Shown here piece by piece: positions 50,356-60,492 of a stretch of DNA of 64,000 nucleotides. The notes below the pieces were generated by a model, which did not search any database, was not told the origin of the DNA, and was given only the letters and a program-made list of their open reading frames with translations. The DNA lies in contig NZ_JAJHNP010000018.1 in the NCBI RefSeq assembly GCF_020819595.1, positions 1 through 64,000 on the forward strand, in the 5' to 3' direction. The stretch's first letter is position 1. Each line of letters opens with the position of its first letter. The DNA is from Streptomyces barringtoniae (lineage in GTDB: Bacteria; Actinomycetota; Actinomycetes; Streptomycetales; Streptomycetaceae). Position numbers and translations under genes: made by a program.

Positions 50356-51485
50356 CCTCCACTGTGCTTAAGCGTCGGGCGCTGCGGATCGAGCAGCACC
50401 CCACGATCCCGCTGTATGTGTTCACCTTGGCGGCAGAAGAGGTCCACCAGGTTGCCGACGTCGCCCGAATCTCCCGAGACGAAGCGGGCAAACTGATCGG
50501 CTACCAACGCCCCGAGAAGAAGCAGCACGTGAAGCAGATCCTCGAGTACCTGGATGGTGACGAGGTCCTGTTTCCCAACGGGTTGATCATGGCGTTGCCC
50601 TCGAGCGTGCGGTTTAAGTCCAGCCCAGGCCCGAGCAGCAGCGACGGCTTGTGCACCTCGGGCACGCTGGAAATCCCCCTGCCCGATGCCCCCGACGCCC
50701 CCCGGCCCGCCTGGATCGTCGACGGCCAGCAGCGCAGCCTCGCCCTGGCCCGCACCCGCAACACCCGCCTGGCCGTGACCATCGCCGGCTTCGTCGCCGA
50801 AGACCTGGAAACTCAGCGCGACCAGTTCCTGCGCGTGAACACGGTATCCCCGCTGCCCACCAACCTCGTCACCGAACTCCTTCCCGAAGTCGGCACCCTG
50901 CTGCCGACCAAGCTCTCCGCCCGCAAACTTCCCGCCGTGCTGGTCGAGGCCCTCAATCACGACAAGGACTCACCCTTTCGAGGCCTGGTGCGCCGCCCGT
51001 CTACCACGGCCGAGCAGAAGACGGACGCTGTCGTCACGGACAACAGCCTCACCACGGCCATCCAGGAATCCCTCAACTCCCCGTCGGGCGCCTTCTTTCC
51101 CTATAAGAATCTGTCCAACGGCACGGTCGACACGGCCACCATCCGCCAAATCCTCGTCGTCTACTGGACCGCGGTGCGCGACACCTTCCCCGACGCGTGG
51201 GGGCTGCCGGCGACCAAGAGTCGGCTGATGCACGGCGTCGGCATCCGCTCCATGGGACGCTTGATGGATCGCGTCATGATGGCCATCGACCCCGCCTCAC
51301 CCCATGCCGTGGAGTTGGCGCGGGACGAACTTGCATTGATCGCGCCGCACTGCCGCTGGACCCAGGGACGCTGGCCCGACCTAAACACCCCCTGGAACGA
51401 ACTCCAGAACAACCCCCGCCACATCAGCACCCTGTCGAACTACCTCCTCCGTATCTATGTGCAGGAAAAGGCAAAGGCCGCGTGA
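50352..51485 (+). CDS. dpdB: DGQHR-domain protein (DpdB/DndB-like), copy 1
   Basis: 377 aa from ATG 50352. The key motif is AWIVDGQQRSLALART (about 120-130), preceded by ISRDEAGKLIGYQRPEKKQHVKQI, and followed by DQFLRVNTVSPLPTNLVTELLPEV, all typical of DGQHR/DndB proteins. DpdB acts with DpdA to place preQ0 into DNA; the DGQHR fold resembles ParB-type nucleotidases. It is followed by dpdA in GTGA overlap. Confidence 0.85.
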   Translation: MTSTVLKRRALRIEQHPTIPLYVFTLAAEEVHQVADVARISRDEAGKLIGYQRPEKKQHVKQILEYLDGDEVLFPNGLIMALPSSVRFKSSPGPSSSDGLCTSGTLEIPLPDAPDAPRPAWIVDGQQRSLALARTRNTRLAVTIAGFVAEDLETQRDQFLRVNTVSPLPTNLVTELLPEVGTLLPTKLSARKLPAVLVEALNHDKDSPFRGLVRRPSTTAEQKTDAVVTDNSLTTAIQESLNSPSGAFFPYKNLSNGTVDTATIRQILVVYWTAVRDTFPDAWGLPATKSRLMHGVGIRSMGRLMDRVMMAIDPASPHAVELARDELALIAPHCRWTQGRWPDLNTPWNELQNNPRHISTLSNYLLRIYVQEKAKAA

Positions 51486-52702
51486 AATTCTATTTCCCTG
51501 ACAGCCAGGACCTGGTGAGCCCCACGTACGACTTCATCAACGATGAGTACTCGCCCTACCGAGTCCGTCAGCGCGATGACGTCTACGCCCACCAGGCCGT
51601 GACACCGATCCCCTACGACGGGATCCTTGTCAGCAAGGCGGTTGTCGACGGATCCATGAAGGGTGCAGGTAAATACTCTGCCCCCCAGCGCGAGCGCTTC
51701 TACCGCCTGGGCGTGAGGAACTTCTTCCGTCTCCCCGACGAATGCTCCACCATCGGAGACTGCGGCGCCTTCAACTATATCGACGAAGAGCGCCCACCCT
51801 ACGAAGTCGACGAAGTCCTTGACTTCTACGGCCGATGCGGATTCGACGCCGGCATCAGCATCGACCACATCATCTTCGGCTACATCCCTCAAGAATCCGA
51901 CACGGAACCAGAAGCGGCGTGGGTGGAACGCCAGCAGATCTCCCTGGAACTCGCTGAGAACTTTCTCACCGCGACCAAAAAGCACGGCGCCCACTTCGAA
52001 CCCGTCGGCGCCGCCCAGGGGTGGGGACCCGACAGTTACGCCCACTCCGTCGCGCAACTGCAGAAAATGGGATACCGGCGTATCGCCCTCGGCGGCATGG
52101 TCCCCCTCAAGTCCCACGAGATCCTGGCCTGCTTGCGGGCCATCGACGAAGTACGCAACCACGACACCGAACTACACCTGCTCGGCATCAACCGCGTCGA
52201 CAGCATGGAGCAGTTCGCCCGCCACGGCGTGACCAGCTTCGACAGCACCTCCGCCTTCCGCCAGGCCTTCATGGACGACCGCAACAACTACCACACCGCC
52301 ACCGGTGCATATACCGCCATCAGAGTCCCCCAAGTCGACGGCAACCCCGCACTCAAACGCCTCATCCTGTCCGGAAGCGTCTCCCAGGCCCAGGCCATCA
52401 CCGCAGAACGTGCCTGCCTGCGCGCACTACGGGAATTCGACAGCGGAGAGAACTCGCTCGAAGAAGTACTCGACGCCCTCGCTGCCTACGAGTCGCTCGT
52501 CCTCGGCCCGAAGAAGAAGAGCTACCTCGCATACTACGAGCGCATCCTCAGTGACACTCCCTGGCGCGCCTGCCCCTGCGCCCTGTGTAAGAAACATGGC
52601 ATCGAGATCGCAATATTCCGGGGAACCGAGCGGAACAAACGCCGAGGATTCCACAATCTGACCGTACTCGAGGCCAAAATGCGCTCCCTCACCTTCGGGT
52701 GA
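51482..52702 (+). CDS. dpdA: DpdA, TGT-like DNA 7-deazaguanine inserting enzyme
   Basis: 406 aa from GTG 51482, in GTGA overlap with dpdB. The TIM-barrel has DCGAFNYIDEERPP (about 95; replaces DSGGFQ of tRNA enzymes), GISIDHIIFGY (about 126), GYRRIALGGMVPLKS, LHLLGINRVDSM, FDSTSAFRQA (about 253, nucleophile-type Asp) and the zinc site ACPCALCKKHG (Cys about 363-369) with RRGFHN (His about 390). These residues are those of tRNA-guanine transglycosylases; DpdA exchanges guanine in DNA for preQ0. The barrel is shorter than archaeal TgtA and has no PUA domain. Confidence 0.93.
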   Translation: MKFYFPDSQDLVSPTYDFINDEYSPYRVRQRDDVYAHQAVTPIPYDGILVSKAVVDGSMKGAGKYSAPQRERFYRLGVRNFFRLPDECSTIGDCGAFNYIDEERPPYEVDEVLDFYGRCGFDAGISIDHIIFGYIPQESDTEPEAAWVERQQISLELAENFLTATKKHGAHFEPVGAAQGWGPDSYAHSVAQLQKMGYRRIALGGMVPLKSHEILACLRAIDEVRNHDTELHLLGINRVDSMEQFARHGVTSFDSTSAFRQAFMDDRNNYHTATGAYTAIRVPQVDGNPALKRLILSGSVSQAQAITAERACLRALREFDSGENSLEEVLDALAAYESLVLGPKKKSYLAYYERILSDTPWRACPCALCKKHGIEIAIFRGTERNKRRGFHNLTVLEAKMRSLTFG

Positions 52703-52741
52703 AACCCCCACTTTTCTTCTTTTCACATGTCTGGAGATGCA

Positions 52742-53845
52742 ATGGCCGACCGATACGAACTCAGGCTCCCGGCGCTCGAGATCCGCCAGGGCGGTAGAAA
52801 GATCTACTGCTTCGCCGTAGACGGCAAGAAGGTTCACAGCTTCGCCGCGGTCTCCCGCGTACGCCGCGACGACGACAGCAACCTCCAGGGCTACCAACGC
52901 CCCGAGGTCCTCAGCCACATTCGCGGCATCCGTCGCTACCTCGAGTCCGACAACGCCATGCTCCCCAACGCCCTGGTCCTGGCCTTCGACGAAAGTGTCA
53001 GGTTCGAGAGCGGGGCGCGGCGGGTCGCCGGCGTCCACTACTCCGTCCCCGGAGAGTTGGTGATTCCCGTCGATGAGTCCCTTTCCGACGAGGACAAGCC
53101 CGCCCTGATCGTCGACGGCCAGCAGCGCAGCGCCGCCATCCGCGACGCCGACCTGGTCGAATTCCCCGTCGCCGCCGTCGGGTTCATCGCCGACAACCAC
53201 GACGATCAGCGCTCCCAATTCATTCTGGTCAACTCCACCAAGCCGCTACCCAAGGGCCTCATCCACGAGCTCCTGCCCGAGACCAGTGGCCACCTCCCGC
53301 CCACCTACGCCCGCAAGCGTCTGCCCGCCCAGTTGATGACCCGCCTCAACACCGACGGCCAGGGCCCCTTCTACGGTCGCATCGCCAGCCCCACCTCACC
53401 CGACGGCAACATCAAAGACACTGCTGTTCTTCGCATGCTGGAGCACAGCCTCTTCGAGGGCGCTCTCTACCAGTACCGCAACCCCGAAGACGGCTCCGGC
53501 GACATCGACCGCATGCTGCTGCACCTGCGCTCCTTCTGGGCCATCGTCAAGGACACCTTCAGCGACGCCTGGAAACTTCCGCCTCGCCAGTCCCGTCTCA
53601 CCCACGGCGCCGGCATCCAGGCCATGGGCTTCGTCATGGACAGCCTCACCGACGGCATGCCCGCCGAAGAGGTCGACTGCGACGCGGTGCGCAACGCTGT
53701 CCTGGGCCTGATGCCGATCACAGCCTGGACCTCCGGCATGTGGCGCTTCGCCGACGGTGAGCAGCGCCGCTGGAACGGTCTGCAGAACACCCCCAACGAC
53801 GTCCGCCTTCTGACCGACCTGCTGGTCCGTGCCGTACATAGCTGA
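52742..53845 (+). CDS. DGQHR-domain protein, copy 2
   Basis: 367 aa from ATG 52742, with GGAG about 5 nt before (an upstream ATG at 52727 lacks one). It has VSRVRRDDDSNLQGYQRPEV, then LIVDGQQRSAAIRDADL (about 122) and RSQFILVNSTKPLPKGLIHELLPE, aligned with copy 1 over its whole length, including C-terminal LTHGAGIQAMGFVMDSL versus LMHGVGIRSMGRLMDRV in copy 1. It is thus a diverged paralogue. The two copies flank dpdA, so a heteromeric DpdB is possible. Confidence 0.85.
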   Translation: MADRYELRLPALEIRQGGRKIYCFAVDGKKVHSFAAVSRVRRDDDSNLQGYQRPEVLSHIRGIRRYLESDNAMLPNALVLAFDESVRFESGARRVAGVHYSVPGELVIPVDESLSDEDKPALIVDGQQRSAAIRDADLVEFPVAAVGFIADNHDDQRSQFILVNSTKPLPKGLIHELLPETSGHLPPTYARKRLPAQLMTRLNTDGQGPFYGRIASPTSPDGNIKDTAVLRMLEHSLFEGALYQYRNPEDGSGDIDRMLLHLRSFWAIVKDTFSDAWKLPPRQSRLTHGAGIQAMGFVMDSLTDGMPAEEVDCDAVRNAVLGLMPITAWTSGMWRFADGEQRRWNGLQNTPNDVRLLTDLLVRAVHS

Positions 53846-54593
53846 CCTGACCGTTCATCGTGCCCCGGCTCCGGGGCACAGCGAATTACGGCAATTCGCC
53901 CGCCGCCGGCATCCGGGGGCGGGCTAATCCGTTTTCAGGGCCGCAGCAGCCGACTGCTCGTGCGGTGCTGCCGCCAGCGCTCCACCGTCGTACACCAAGC
54001 CCATGAGGATGCGGTCTGGCCCCGGTGAGTGTCGGCCCGGGCCGCTGGCGGAACCGAGGCCCTGGTTGCTGGTGTCGCTGAACCTGCAGCAGTACCCGGT
54101 AATAGGCGTCAACCCGATGATGGGCAGCGGGGGCACTCGAACGTGGACGCCAGTCGGTTGACGCCTCGTCTCGCCACGCTTGCATCTATCTGTGCGGCAG
54201 GTCCTGCGCCACCGCTTCTCCTTCCGGACCTGTCAGGCGAGGCAGGTTAGCTCTCTTTCTCGGCCCGCAACGCCTGTAACGTCCCGGCACGGCGGGTATC
54301 GCTGTGGTCCTGCAACGTCAGGTACTGATTGCTTGTGCTCAGTATTGACCGGACTAACTGCATGGGTTATGAAACCACGTGATCATCTTTATTGTGATCT
54401 CATCCGCGATGTCACTTGGGGGCGCGGAAGGGTGGCGGGATGGCGGCAGGGTGGCGCCCGACGAAGCGGTGGCGGGCGGCCCGGGTTACGACTTGATTGC
54501 GGTGACCTAGATCGTCCACCCGGCGGGGGCGTTGTCGGTGGCGCGGTTTACGCTTCAACCAGCTGGATGTGGGCATCTTGTGAAGGAAGTGCG
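53846..54593. other. Gap between the dpdA cluster and dpdE
   Basis: 748 bp. The left half has no gene. Near the middle lies a clear promoter (54345-54373), followed by GTGATC direct repeats and the leader of dpdE. Confidence 0.5.
54345..54373 (+). promoter_or_regulatory. Primary-sigma-type promoter upstream of dpdE
   Basis: TTGACC (54345-54350), a 17-bp spacer, TATGAA (54368-54373). It is about 220 bp upstream of the dpdE start, in locally AT-rich DNA, and would drive dpdE-F-G-H separately from the dpdA group. Confidence 0.6.
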
Positions 54594-57500
54594 ATGTCGG
54601 GGCTGAGGGTGGGGGATTTCGTCCGGTTCGCCGGTTCGCCGGGGGTGGGGCGGGTAGGGGCGCTTGAAGGAGACAGCGTCCAGGTCGACTTCTTCGAGTC
54701 GATAGCAGAACCTGTTGCGCTACAGCAGCGCATCGCTGCACGGTTGTGCACGCCGGTGACCCTGTCGGAGGAGACCCGGGTCTACCGGCGCGATCCCAGC
54801 ACGGGCGTGTGGATCGTGGGACGGGTGCGCGGCAGCGACCCGGGCGTGTACTATGTACAGTTCCCCAACTATCCGGACGTGCACCTGCCCATCAAGGTGG
54901 CGGAGTTGCATGTGCGCTGGGATGAACCGGTGCGCAATCCGGTGGCCACACTCGGGGCCGGCGGAAACGAGTCCGGCTACTTCCATGACGCCCGCCTGCC
55001 GATGCTGCAGAGCCTCATCGCCCAGCGCAGTGCCAGCGGCAGCATCCCCGCTCTGCTCTCCGCTGCCGTGGAGATCTACCCCCACCAGGTGCAGGCCGCC
55101 TTGACGGTCCTCTCCGACCCGGTGCAGCGCTACTTGCTGGCCGATGAGGTGGGGCTCGGGAAGACGGTCCAGGCCGGCTACGTCATGCGGCAGACCCTCA
55201 TCGACAACCCCCGCGCCAGGATCGTCGTCGTCGCGCCCCAACCCCTGGTGAGGCAGTGGCGCAGCGAGATGCTGGAGAAGTTCTTCATCGACGACTTCCC
55301 CGATGCACGCATCACTTTCACCGCCCACGAGACCCCCCGCAAGTGGGAGACCTACCGAGGCGCTGACCTGCTCATCGTGGACGAGGCTCACCTCCTCGTC
55401 CACGGCATCACCGAGTCGGCGCAATCGCCGTACCGGGAACTGTGCGGCATCGCCCACTCGGCTGCCCGACTGCTGTTGCTGTCGGCCACACCGGTGACCT
55501 CTCACTACGTCACCCATCTCGGCCTGCTGCATCTGCTGGACAAGGACCTGTACAGGTGGGACGACCGTGCCGCGTTCGAGGAACGCTACCGGCGGCGCAA
55601 GGACCTGGCCGACGGCGTGTTCCAGCTGGACGCCTACTTCCCCGCACTGCTGCCGATGACCATTGAAAGCCTGCGAGACCTCCTGCCGCCCGATGCACAC
55701 TTCGAAGACCTGGCTGCCGGAGTGCTGGATCTGCTCACCGAGAACGCTGATCTGGCGGACGAGGACCAAGAATCCGAACTGGGCGTGCGCGTGGAGAGCC
55801 TGAGAGCTCACCTCAGCGAGACCTACCGTCTGCACCGCAGGGTCATCCGTCATCGTCGTGCCTCCGTGCTAACGGAGGACGAGGAGACGGACCTGGTGCC
55901 CTACGAGGTCAGGGGACGGACCCGCCCGCGATTGCTCGCGGTGGATCTGGAAAAACACCAGATGGGCCAGGAGCTGTTGCTCGAGTGGCGCACGCTGGCC
56001 GCCGACCACCTGATGGACACGGAAGCAGACGACGACCAGTACGCGGCTTTCGCCATGGCGCTGGCGGTGCTGGCCTCCCGGGCTGGGGGCCCGGTCCTGG
56101 ACTTGCTGTGCGCACTGCGCTGGCGCACCCACCTCGACGAGCACGCCGCTGACCGTGCCGGGCTCACCGAACAGGAACGGCACCTGCTCGCGGCGCCACG
56201 GGCCCTGCCGGGCGAAGACAGCCTGGTGGAGACCTACAGCAACCAGTGCGCCGACTTCTCTGAAGCCCACGCCTGCACCTTCCTTGCCCAGGTGCTGGCA
56301 CCAGTGATGCGTCCCGGGACGAAGGTGGTGATCTTCTGCGGCCCGGGTTCCCTGGCCGCGCAGTTGGCGACCGCCCTCACCGTCGCCCACGCGGCAACTG
56401 CAGTTGTGGGTCTGCACGCGGCGGAAGCCGGCACGGACGCCTGCGAACGTGCGGTGCAGGCATGGCGTGCCCCGCAGGACGCGGGACTGTGCCAGGTCCT
56501 CGTCGCCGATGCCTCGGCCGAGGACGGGCTGAACCTGCAGGTCGCCGACACGGTGGTGCACATGCGACTGCCGTGGTCCCCCAACCGCCTGGAGCAGCGG
56601 ATCGGACGGGTGGACCGCTACCGGGGGGTGGAATCGCTGCGGCAGAATCGGCCGGCGCAGCAGTTCCGCATTGGCGACCGCGAAGGAAACGAGATGTTCT
56701 GCGGCGCCTGGGCCACCCTCCTCCATGAGGGATATGACCTGTTCACGGCGTCGGTCTCGACTCTGCAGGACATCATTGCCGAAGGGCTGGCCCGGGTGTG
56801 GCGGCAGGCGCTGACCGACGGCCCCGGAGGACTCACGGCGCTGGCACCTGCCCTGCGTGAGGACCTCCGCCAGGCCAAACGGGACATCGACACCATGGAC
56901 ATGCTGGAGTCCATCCACGAGACGTCGGAACAGGCACGTCAGACCACGGGCGCGCTCGACCGCCTGGAACAGGACTGGCGCACGCTGCGGAAGAGCCTGG
57001 TGCACTACGCCGACGACAGCAGCGGCGGCCTGCGCTTCCGGCATGACCTGCGCACCGTCGCCGGTCACCAGCGTGACTGCTTCGATGTCGTCTCCTCGCG
57101 TCCCCTGATCGATCCCCGACGCCACAAGGCGGCCACCGAAAGCATCCACCCCCACATGTCCCAGGGCGTGTTCAACCGCTCCACCGCCCTGCGCGCACCG
57201 GGGACCCGGCTCTTCCGCTGGGGCAACCCCTTCGTCGACATGCTGGCCGGTATCGTCTTCGCCGACGAACGCGGGCAGGCCACGGCCTTCCGGCGCTTCG
57301 ACCCGGCCTGCCGGGGCGCCGACGAGGCGTACTTCGGGTTCGAGTACCTCGTGGAGGCCGACATCGGCTCCGCCCTGCAGCACGTCGACGACGTACCGGA
57401 AGCCGGCCGGGCACTGCGGCGCCAGGCCGACCGCCTGCTCGCACCGTTCACCCGCAAGGTCTGGGTGCCGGCCGGTCACCGAGAGGCTCTCACCAACCTC

Positions 57501-57905
57501 AAGGCGTGCGAGTGGCTGGACGAGCCCTACGGCAGACAGGGCGATCAGAACTACAACTTCACCAACCATCAGCAACTGCTCGCCTTGTTCGGAGGCGGGC
57601 AGGAGTACCGCCGGGCGGCCGAAGCAGCCCAGGACGTGGCTCGCGCCCACCTCGTCCAGGCATCCGATCTGGTCAGCAAGTGCGTCCAGGCCCAGGAACA
57701 GGCACGACAGCAACTTGCCGTGATGAGCGCGCAGGCGCAGGCGCGACGTGCGGCCGGCCACCTGCTGGGCGACACTGAAAGCTACCTGCTGGACGTCGCC
57801 GTGTCCCTGGATCTGACAGAAGGACTGAGCCGCCCGTCGGTGCGCGTGGTGGCCGCCACCTGCATCGTGCGCGGTGGATACCGGACGGTGAACCACCATG
57901 GGTGA
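54594..57905 (+). CDS. dpdE: DpdE, SNF2-family helicase-like protein
   Basis: 1103 aa from ATG 54594, with GAAGGAAG about 5 nt upstream. The N-terminus (1-110) has two Tudor/KOW-like beta-rich repeats (VGDFVRFAGSPGVGRVGALE, then GVWIVGRVRGSDPGVYYVQFPNY). The SNF2 core follows: Walker A ADEVGLGKTVQAGYV (about 183), DLLIVDEAHLLV (about 262), LLLSATPVTSHY and the C-terminal helicase motif NRLEQRIGRVDRYRG (about 665). After 700 comes a long region unlike RapA. It should translocate on duplex DNA using ATP. It overlaps dpdF by 8 nt. Confidence 0.9.
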   Translation: MSGLRVGDFVRFAGSPGVGRVGALEGDSVQVDFFESIAEPVALQQRIAARLCTPVTLSEETRVYRRDPSTGVWIVGRVRGSDPGVYYVQFPNYPDVHLPIKVAELHVRWDEPVRNPVATLGAGGNESGYFHDARLPMLQSLIAQRSASGSIPALLSAAVEIYPHQVQAALTVLSDPVQRYLLADEVGLGKTVQAGYVMRQTLIDNPRARIVVVAPQPLVRQWRSEMLEKFFIDDFPDARITFTAHETPRKWETYRGADLLIVDEAHLLVHGITESAQSPYRELCGIAHSAARLLLLSATPVTSHYVTHLGLLHLLDKDLYRWDDRAAFEERYRRRKDLADGVFQLDAYFPALLPMTIESLRDLLPPDAHFEDLAAGVLDLLTENADLADEDQESELGVRVESLRAHLSETYRLHRRVIRHRRASVLTEDEETDLVPYEVRGRTRPRLLAVDLEKHQMGQELLLEWRTLAADHLMDTEADDDQYAAFAMALAVLASRAGGPVLDLLCALRWRTHLDEHAADRAGLTEQERHLLAAPRALPGEDSLVETYSNQCADFSEAHACTFLAQVLAPVMRPGTKVVIFCGPGSLAAQLATALTVAHAATAVVGLHAAEAGTDACERAVQAWRAPQDAGLCQVLVADASAEDGLNLQVADTVVHMRLPWSPNRLEQRIGRVDRYRGVESLRQNRPAQQFRIGDREGNEMFCGAWATLLHEGYDLFTASVSTLQDIIAEGLARVWRQALTDGPGGLTALAPALREDLRQAKRDIDTMDMLESIHETSEQARQTTGALDRLEQDWRTLRKSLVHYADDSSGGLRFRHDLRTVAGHQRDCFDVVSSRPLIDPRRHKAATESIHPHMSQGVFNRSTALRAPGTRLFRWGNPFVDMLAGIVFADERGQATAFRRFDPACRGADEAYFGFEYLVEADIGSALQHVDDVPEAGRALRRQADRLLAPFTRKVWVPAGHREALTNLKACEWLDEPYGRQGDQNYNFTNHQQLLALFGGGQEYRRAAEAAQDVARAHLVQASDLVSKCVQAQEQARQQLAVMSAQAQARRAAGHLLGDTESYLLDVAVSLDLTEGLSRPSVRVVAATCIVRGGYRTVNHHG

Positions 57906-60492
57906 TCTGTGGGCGCACGCACAGGAGTTGTTTTCGGCCTGGCCTGCGGTTCCCGCGACGACTGCGACAGGGACGCTGCGGCGGCTGAGGGACGCCCTGG
58001 CCGACCGAGCGGCCCACCGCACGGACGCGGTCGGCTGGCGCGACATCGCCGCCCTGACTCGCCAAGTCCTGCTGGAGGCCGCGGTCAGGGGCAACCATGC
58101 CGGCCTCAAGGTGCCGTTGGACGCGGCCCTGCCCAGCCGAGAGCAGTGGGAGCAGATGGCGTGCAGGACGCTGCCCACCGGAGGCGGACTGCGCGTCTTT
58201 GCCCTCGAGTGGCACCCACGAGCCCTTACCCCTCAAGCACAGCAGAGCGCACGGGAAGATCTGAAGCAGATCCACCTGGGGGAGGACTCACCGCACCGAC
58301 GGCACCTCGAATCCCAGTCGGCCGACCCCTATTGGACAGAGGCGCTCGGCTACCAGGAGTACGTCTCCGTCGGACAGCAGCAGGCCGCACGGGCCGTCGC
58401 GCTGGCTCCCGCGGGCAGCACTACGATCGTGTGCCTGCCCACTGGCCACGGCAAGACCGCAGTGGCGCAAGCCGCCGCCCTGCTGGCAGGCGCCCGCGGG
58501 GGAGTGTCCGTCGTAGTCGTCCCTACCGTCATTCTCGCCCTGGACATGGAGGCCAGAACACAAGCAGCCCTCGCACGCCAGGGCAGGCAGAGTCCGACCG
58601 GCCGCTACGCCTACACCGGCGGCATGCCGCAGGAGACCAAGCGACAGATCTGCGATGACGTCCGAACCGGCCGACAGCGCGTGCTGTTCACCTCCCCCGA
58701 AGCGGTGGTGACAGCGCTGAAGAAGCCGCTGGAGGACGCCGCCGAAGCCGGACTGCTGCAGTACTTCGTCATCGACGAGGCGCACCTGGTCGAACAGTGG
58801 GGCACCGGTTTTCGGCCCGAGTTCCAGACCATGGCCAGCCACCGGCGTACCTGGCTGCGCAAGGCCCCCCAGGACCAGGCGCCGGTGACCGTTGCGATGA
58901 GCGCCACTCTCACCCACCAGCAAGTGAGCCTTCTAGAGCAGTTGTTCGCCGAGGAGGGGCAGGCCCAGGTGGTATGGGCGTCTCAACTCCGCCACGAGCC
59001 CAGCTACTACGTCGACACCTGTCCCGACGACCAGAGTCGGGACCAAGCCGTCATCGACGCAGTCGCCATGCTGCCTCGGCCTCTGGCGCTCTACACCACC
59101 CGGGTCAAGGACGCCGTTGACTGGGCTGAACGGCTTCGCCAGGCGGGCTTTCGCCGCGTGACTGAGGTCACCGGAAAGTCCACCGACGACCAGCGGCGGC
59201 AGGCTCTCGAGGGCTGGGCGGGATCGACTCCAGTCGGAGCCGAGCGCACACGCTTCGACGTGGTCGTGGGCACCTCGGCCTTCGGTCTGGGAGTCGACCT
59301 CCCCGACGTGCGCACCGTGGTCCACGCCTGCCTCCCGGAAACGACGGACCGCTACTACCAGGAGGTCGGCCGCGCCGGGCGGGACGGGAACCCCTGCATT
59401 GCCTACATGGCCACCGCCCCCGGTGACGAGGCGCTGGCCGAAAGCATCAATCGCAGCCCGCAATTGACCGCCGAACGGGCCTGGGCCCGGTGGCGTGCCA
59501 TGTGGGTGGGGCGCACCGCCACCGACAACGGCGCTCACCGGCTCAGCCTCGAAGCCCTGCCTGCCGACATGCCCGAAGGCTTCGGCCGTCACCGCAGTTG
59601 GAACGAACGCATTCTCAACTTCATGGTCAGAGCTGGTCTCATCAAGGTGACCATCCCCGAACCCCCGCAGCGCGGCGAGAGGGAAACCGACACGACTTGG
59701 CAAGGACGCCTCGACGCGTTCTACACGTCCTTGGGCAAGCAGTTCGACGTCTTCCTCGTGGACGGGCAGACCAACGACCGCACCTACTTCCTGCAGCGAT
59801 TCAACGACGTCCGTCGGCTGATCATCAACGACCAACGTGATGCCGCCGGCCGGCTGCGAAGGATTCTGCGCGGCGACCGCTGCTGGGGCGAGGCGCTCGC
59901 CGACCACTACCGGGTGCCTTACCGCCAAGGCGTCCTGACCACCGGAGTCACCTGCCGCGGATGCCCGCCCTGCCGGAAGCAGGGTCCGCCGCGCACCGCC
60001 CCGGAGGGCTACTACCGACTCGCGGTCGAGCCCTGGCCCGCCGTGCCGTCGTGGCCGAACCGACGCGAGGACCCCCTGAAGCGGTTCCGCGGTGACCTGC
60101 CATGCCTTTCCATCTACTGGGAGACCGAGCAGGAATTCATCGACCTGATGCCCGAACTGCTCGAGCACCTGGCCGTGCGGGGGATGTCGGTGCTCGGCGG
60201 TCCGGGGCTTGCCCGCTTGGCCACCCGACGGCTGCAACGCGACGTGCGCCCCCACCCCCTCATCGTTGACAGGGATGAGGACCTCCTGGGCCGCTATACC
60301 AACCCGATGGTCTGGCTGCTCGACTCTTCCGCCTCCCACGTGGGAGACGATCTGGCGATGCGCTTCGATTCCCAGGATGTAACCTACCTGCTGCATCCAC
60401 GGTCTTTGGCGCACCCGGATCGCCCCGACGCCCCACTTGTTGCAATTCACCGCGCCCATTTGTGGGTGCGTACTGCCTTGGAGTCGTTCTAG
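57898..60492 (+). CDS. dpdF: DpdF, RecQ-like ATP-dependent DNA helicase
   Basis: 864 aa from ATG 57898. The N-terminal 160 residues are variable. The helicase core has QQQAARAVALAPAGSTTIV, PTGHGKTAVAQAAALL (Walker A about 180), FVIDEAHLVEQWGTGFRPE (about 291), VAMSATL, VVVGTSAFGLGVDLPDVR and YYQEVGRAGRDGNPC (about 492), all as in RecQ. A Cys cluster TCRGCPPCRKQGPP (about 685) may bind zinc. The C-terminal 150 residues are specific to this group. It sits in an 8-nt overlap after dpdE and ends in a 1-nt overlap with dpdG, so the unit is tightly coupled. Confidence 0.9.
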   Translation: MGDLWAHAQELFSAWPAVPATTATGTLRRLRDALADRAAHRTDAVGWRDIAALTRQVLLEAAVRGNHAGLKVPLDAALPSREQWEQMACRTLPTGGGLRVFALEWHPRALTPQAQQSAREDLKQIHLGEDSPHRRHLESQSADPYWTEALGYQEYVSVGQQQAARAVALAPAGSTTIVCLPTGHGKTAVAQAAALLAGARGGVSVVVVPTVILALDMEARTQAALARQGRQSPTGRYAYTGGMPQETKRQICDDVRTGRQRVLFTSPEAVVTALKKPLEDAAEAGLLQYFVIDEAHLVEQWGTGFRPEFQTMASHRRTWLRKAPQDQAPVTVAMSATLTHQQVSLLEQLFAEEGQAQVVWASQLRHEPSYYVDTCPDDQSRDQAVIDAVAMLPRPLALYTTRVKDAVDWAERLRQAGFRRVTEVTGKSTDDQRRQALEGWAGSTPVGAERTRFDVVVGTSAFGLGVDLPDVRTVVHACLPETTDRYYQEVGRAGRDGNPCIAYMATAPGDEALAESINRSPQLTAERAWARWRAMWVGRTATDNGAHRLSLEALPADMPEGFGRHRSWNERILNFMVRAGLIKVTIPEPPQRGERETDTTWQGRLDAFYTSLGKQFDVFLVDGQTNDRTYFLQRFNDVRRLIINDQRDAAGRLRRILRGDRCWGEALADHYRVPYRQGVLTTGVTCRGCPPCRKQGPPRTAPEGYYRLAVEPWPAVPSWPNRREDPLKRFRGDLPCLSIYWETEQEFIDLMPELLEHLAVRGMSVLGGPGLARLATRRLQRDVRPHPLIVDRDEDLLGRYTNPMVWLLDSSASHVGDDLAMRFDSQDVTYLLHPRSLAHPDRPDAPLVAIHRAHLWVRTALESF

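Noticed and set aside
54180..54593. An N-terminal extension of DpdE
   Set aside because: The frame is open, but ATG 54594 has GAAGGAAG 5 nt upstream and the conserved Tudor-like repeat starts right after it; the promoter at 54345 lies inside the extension.
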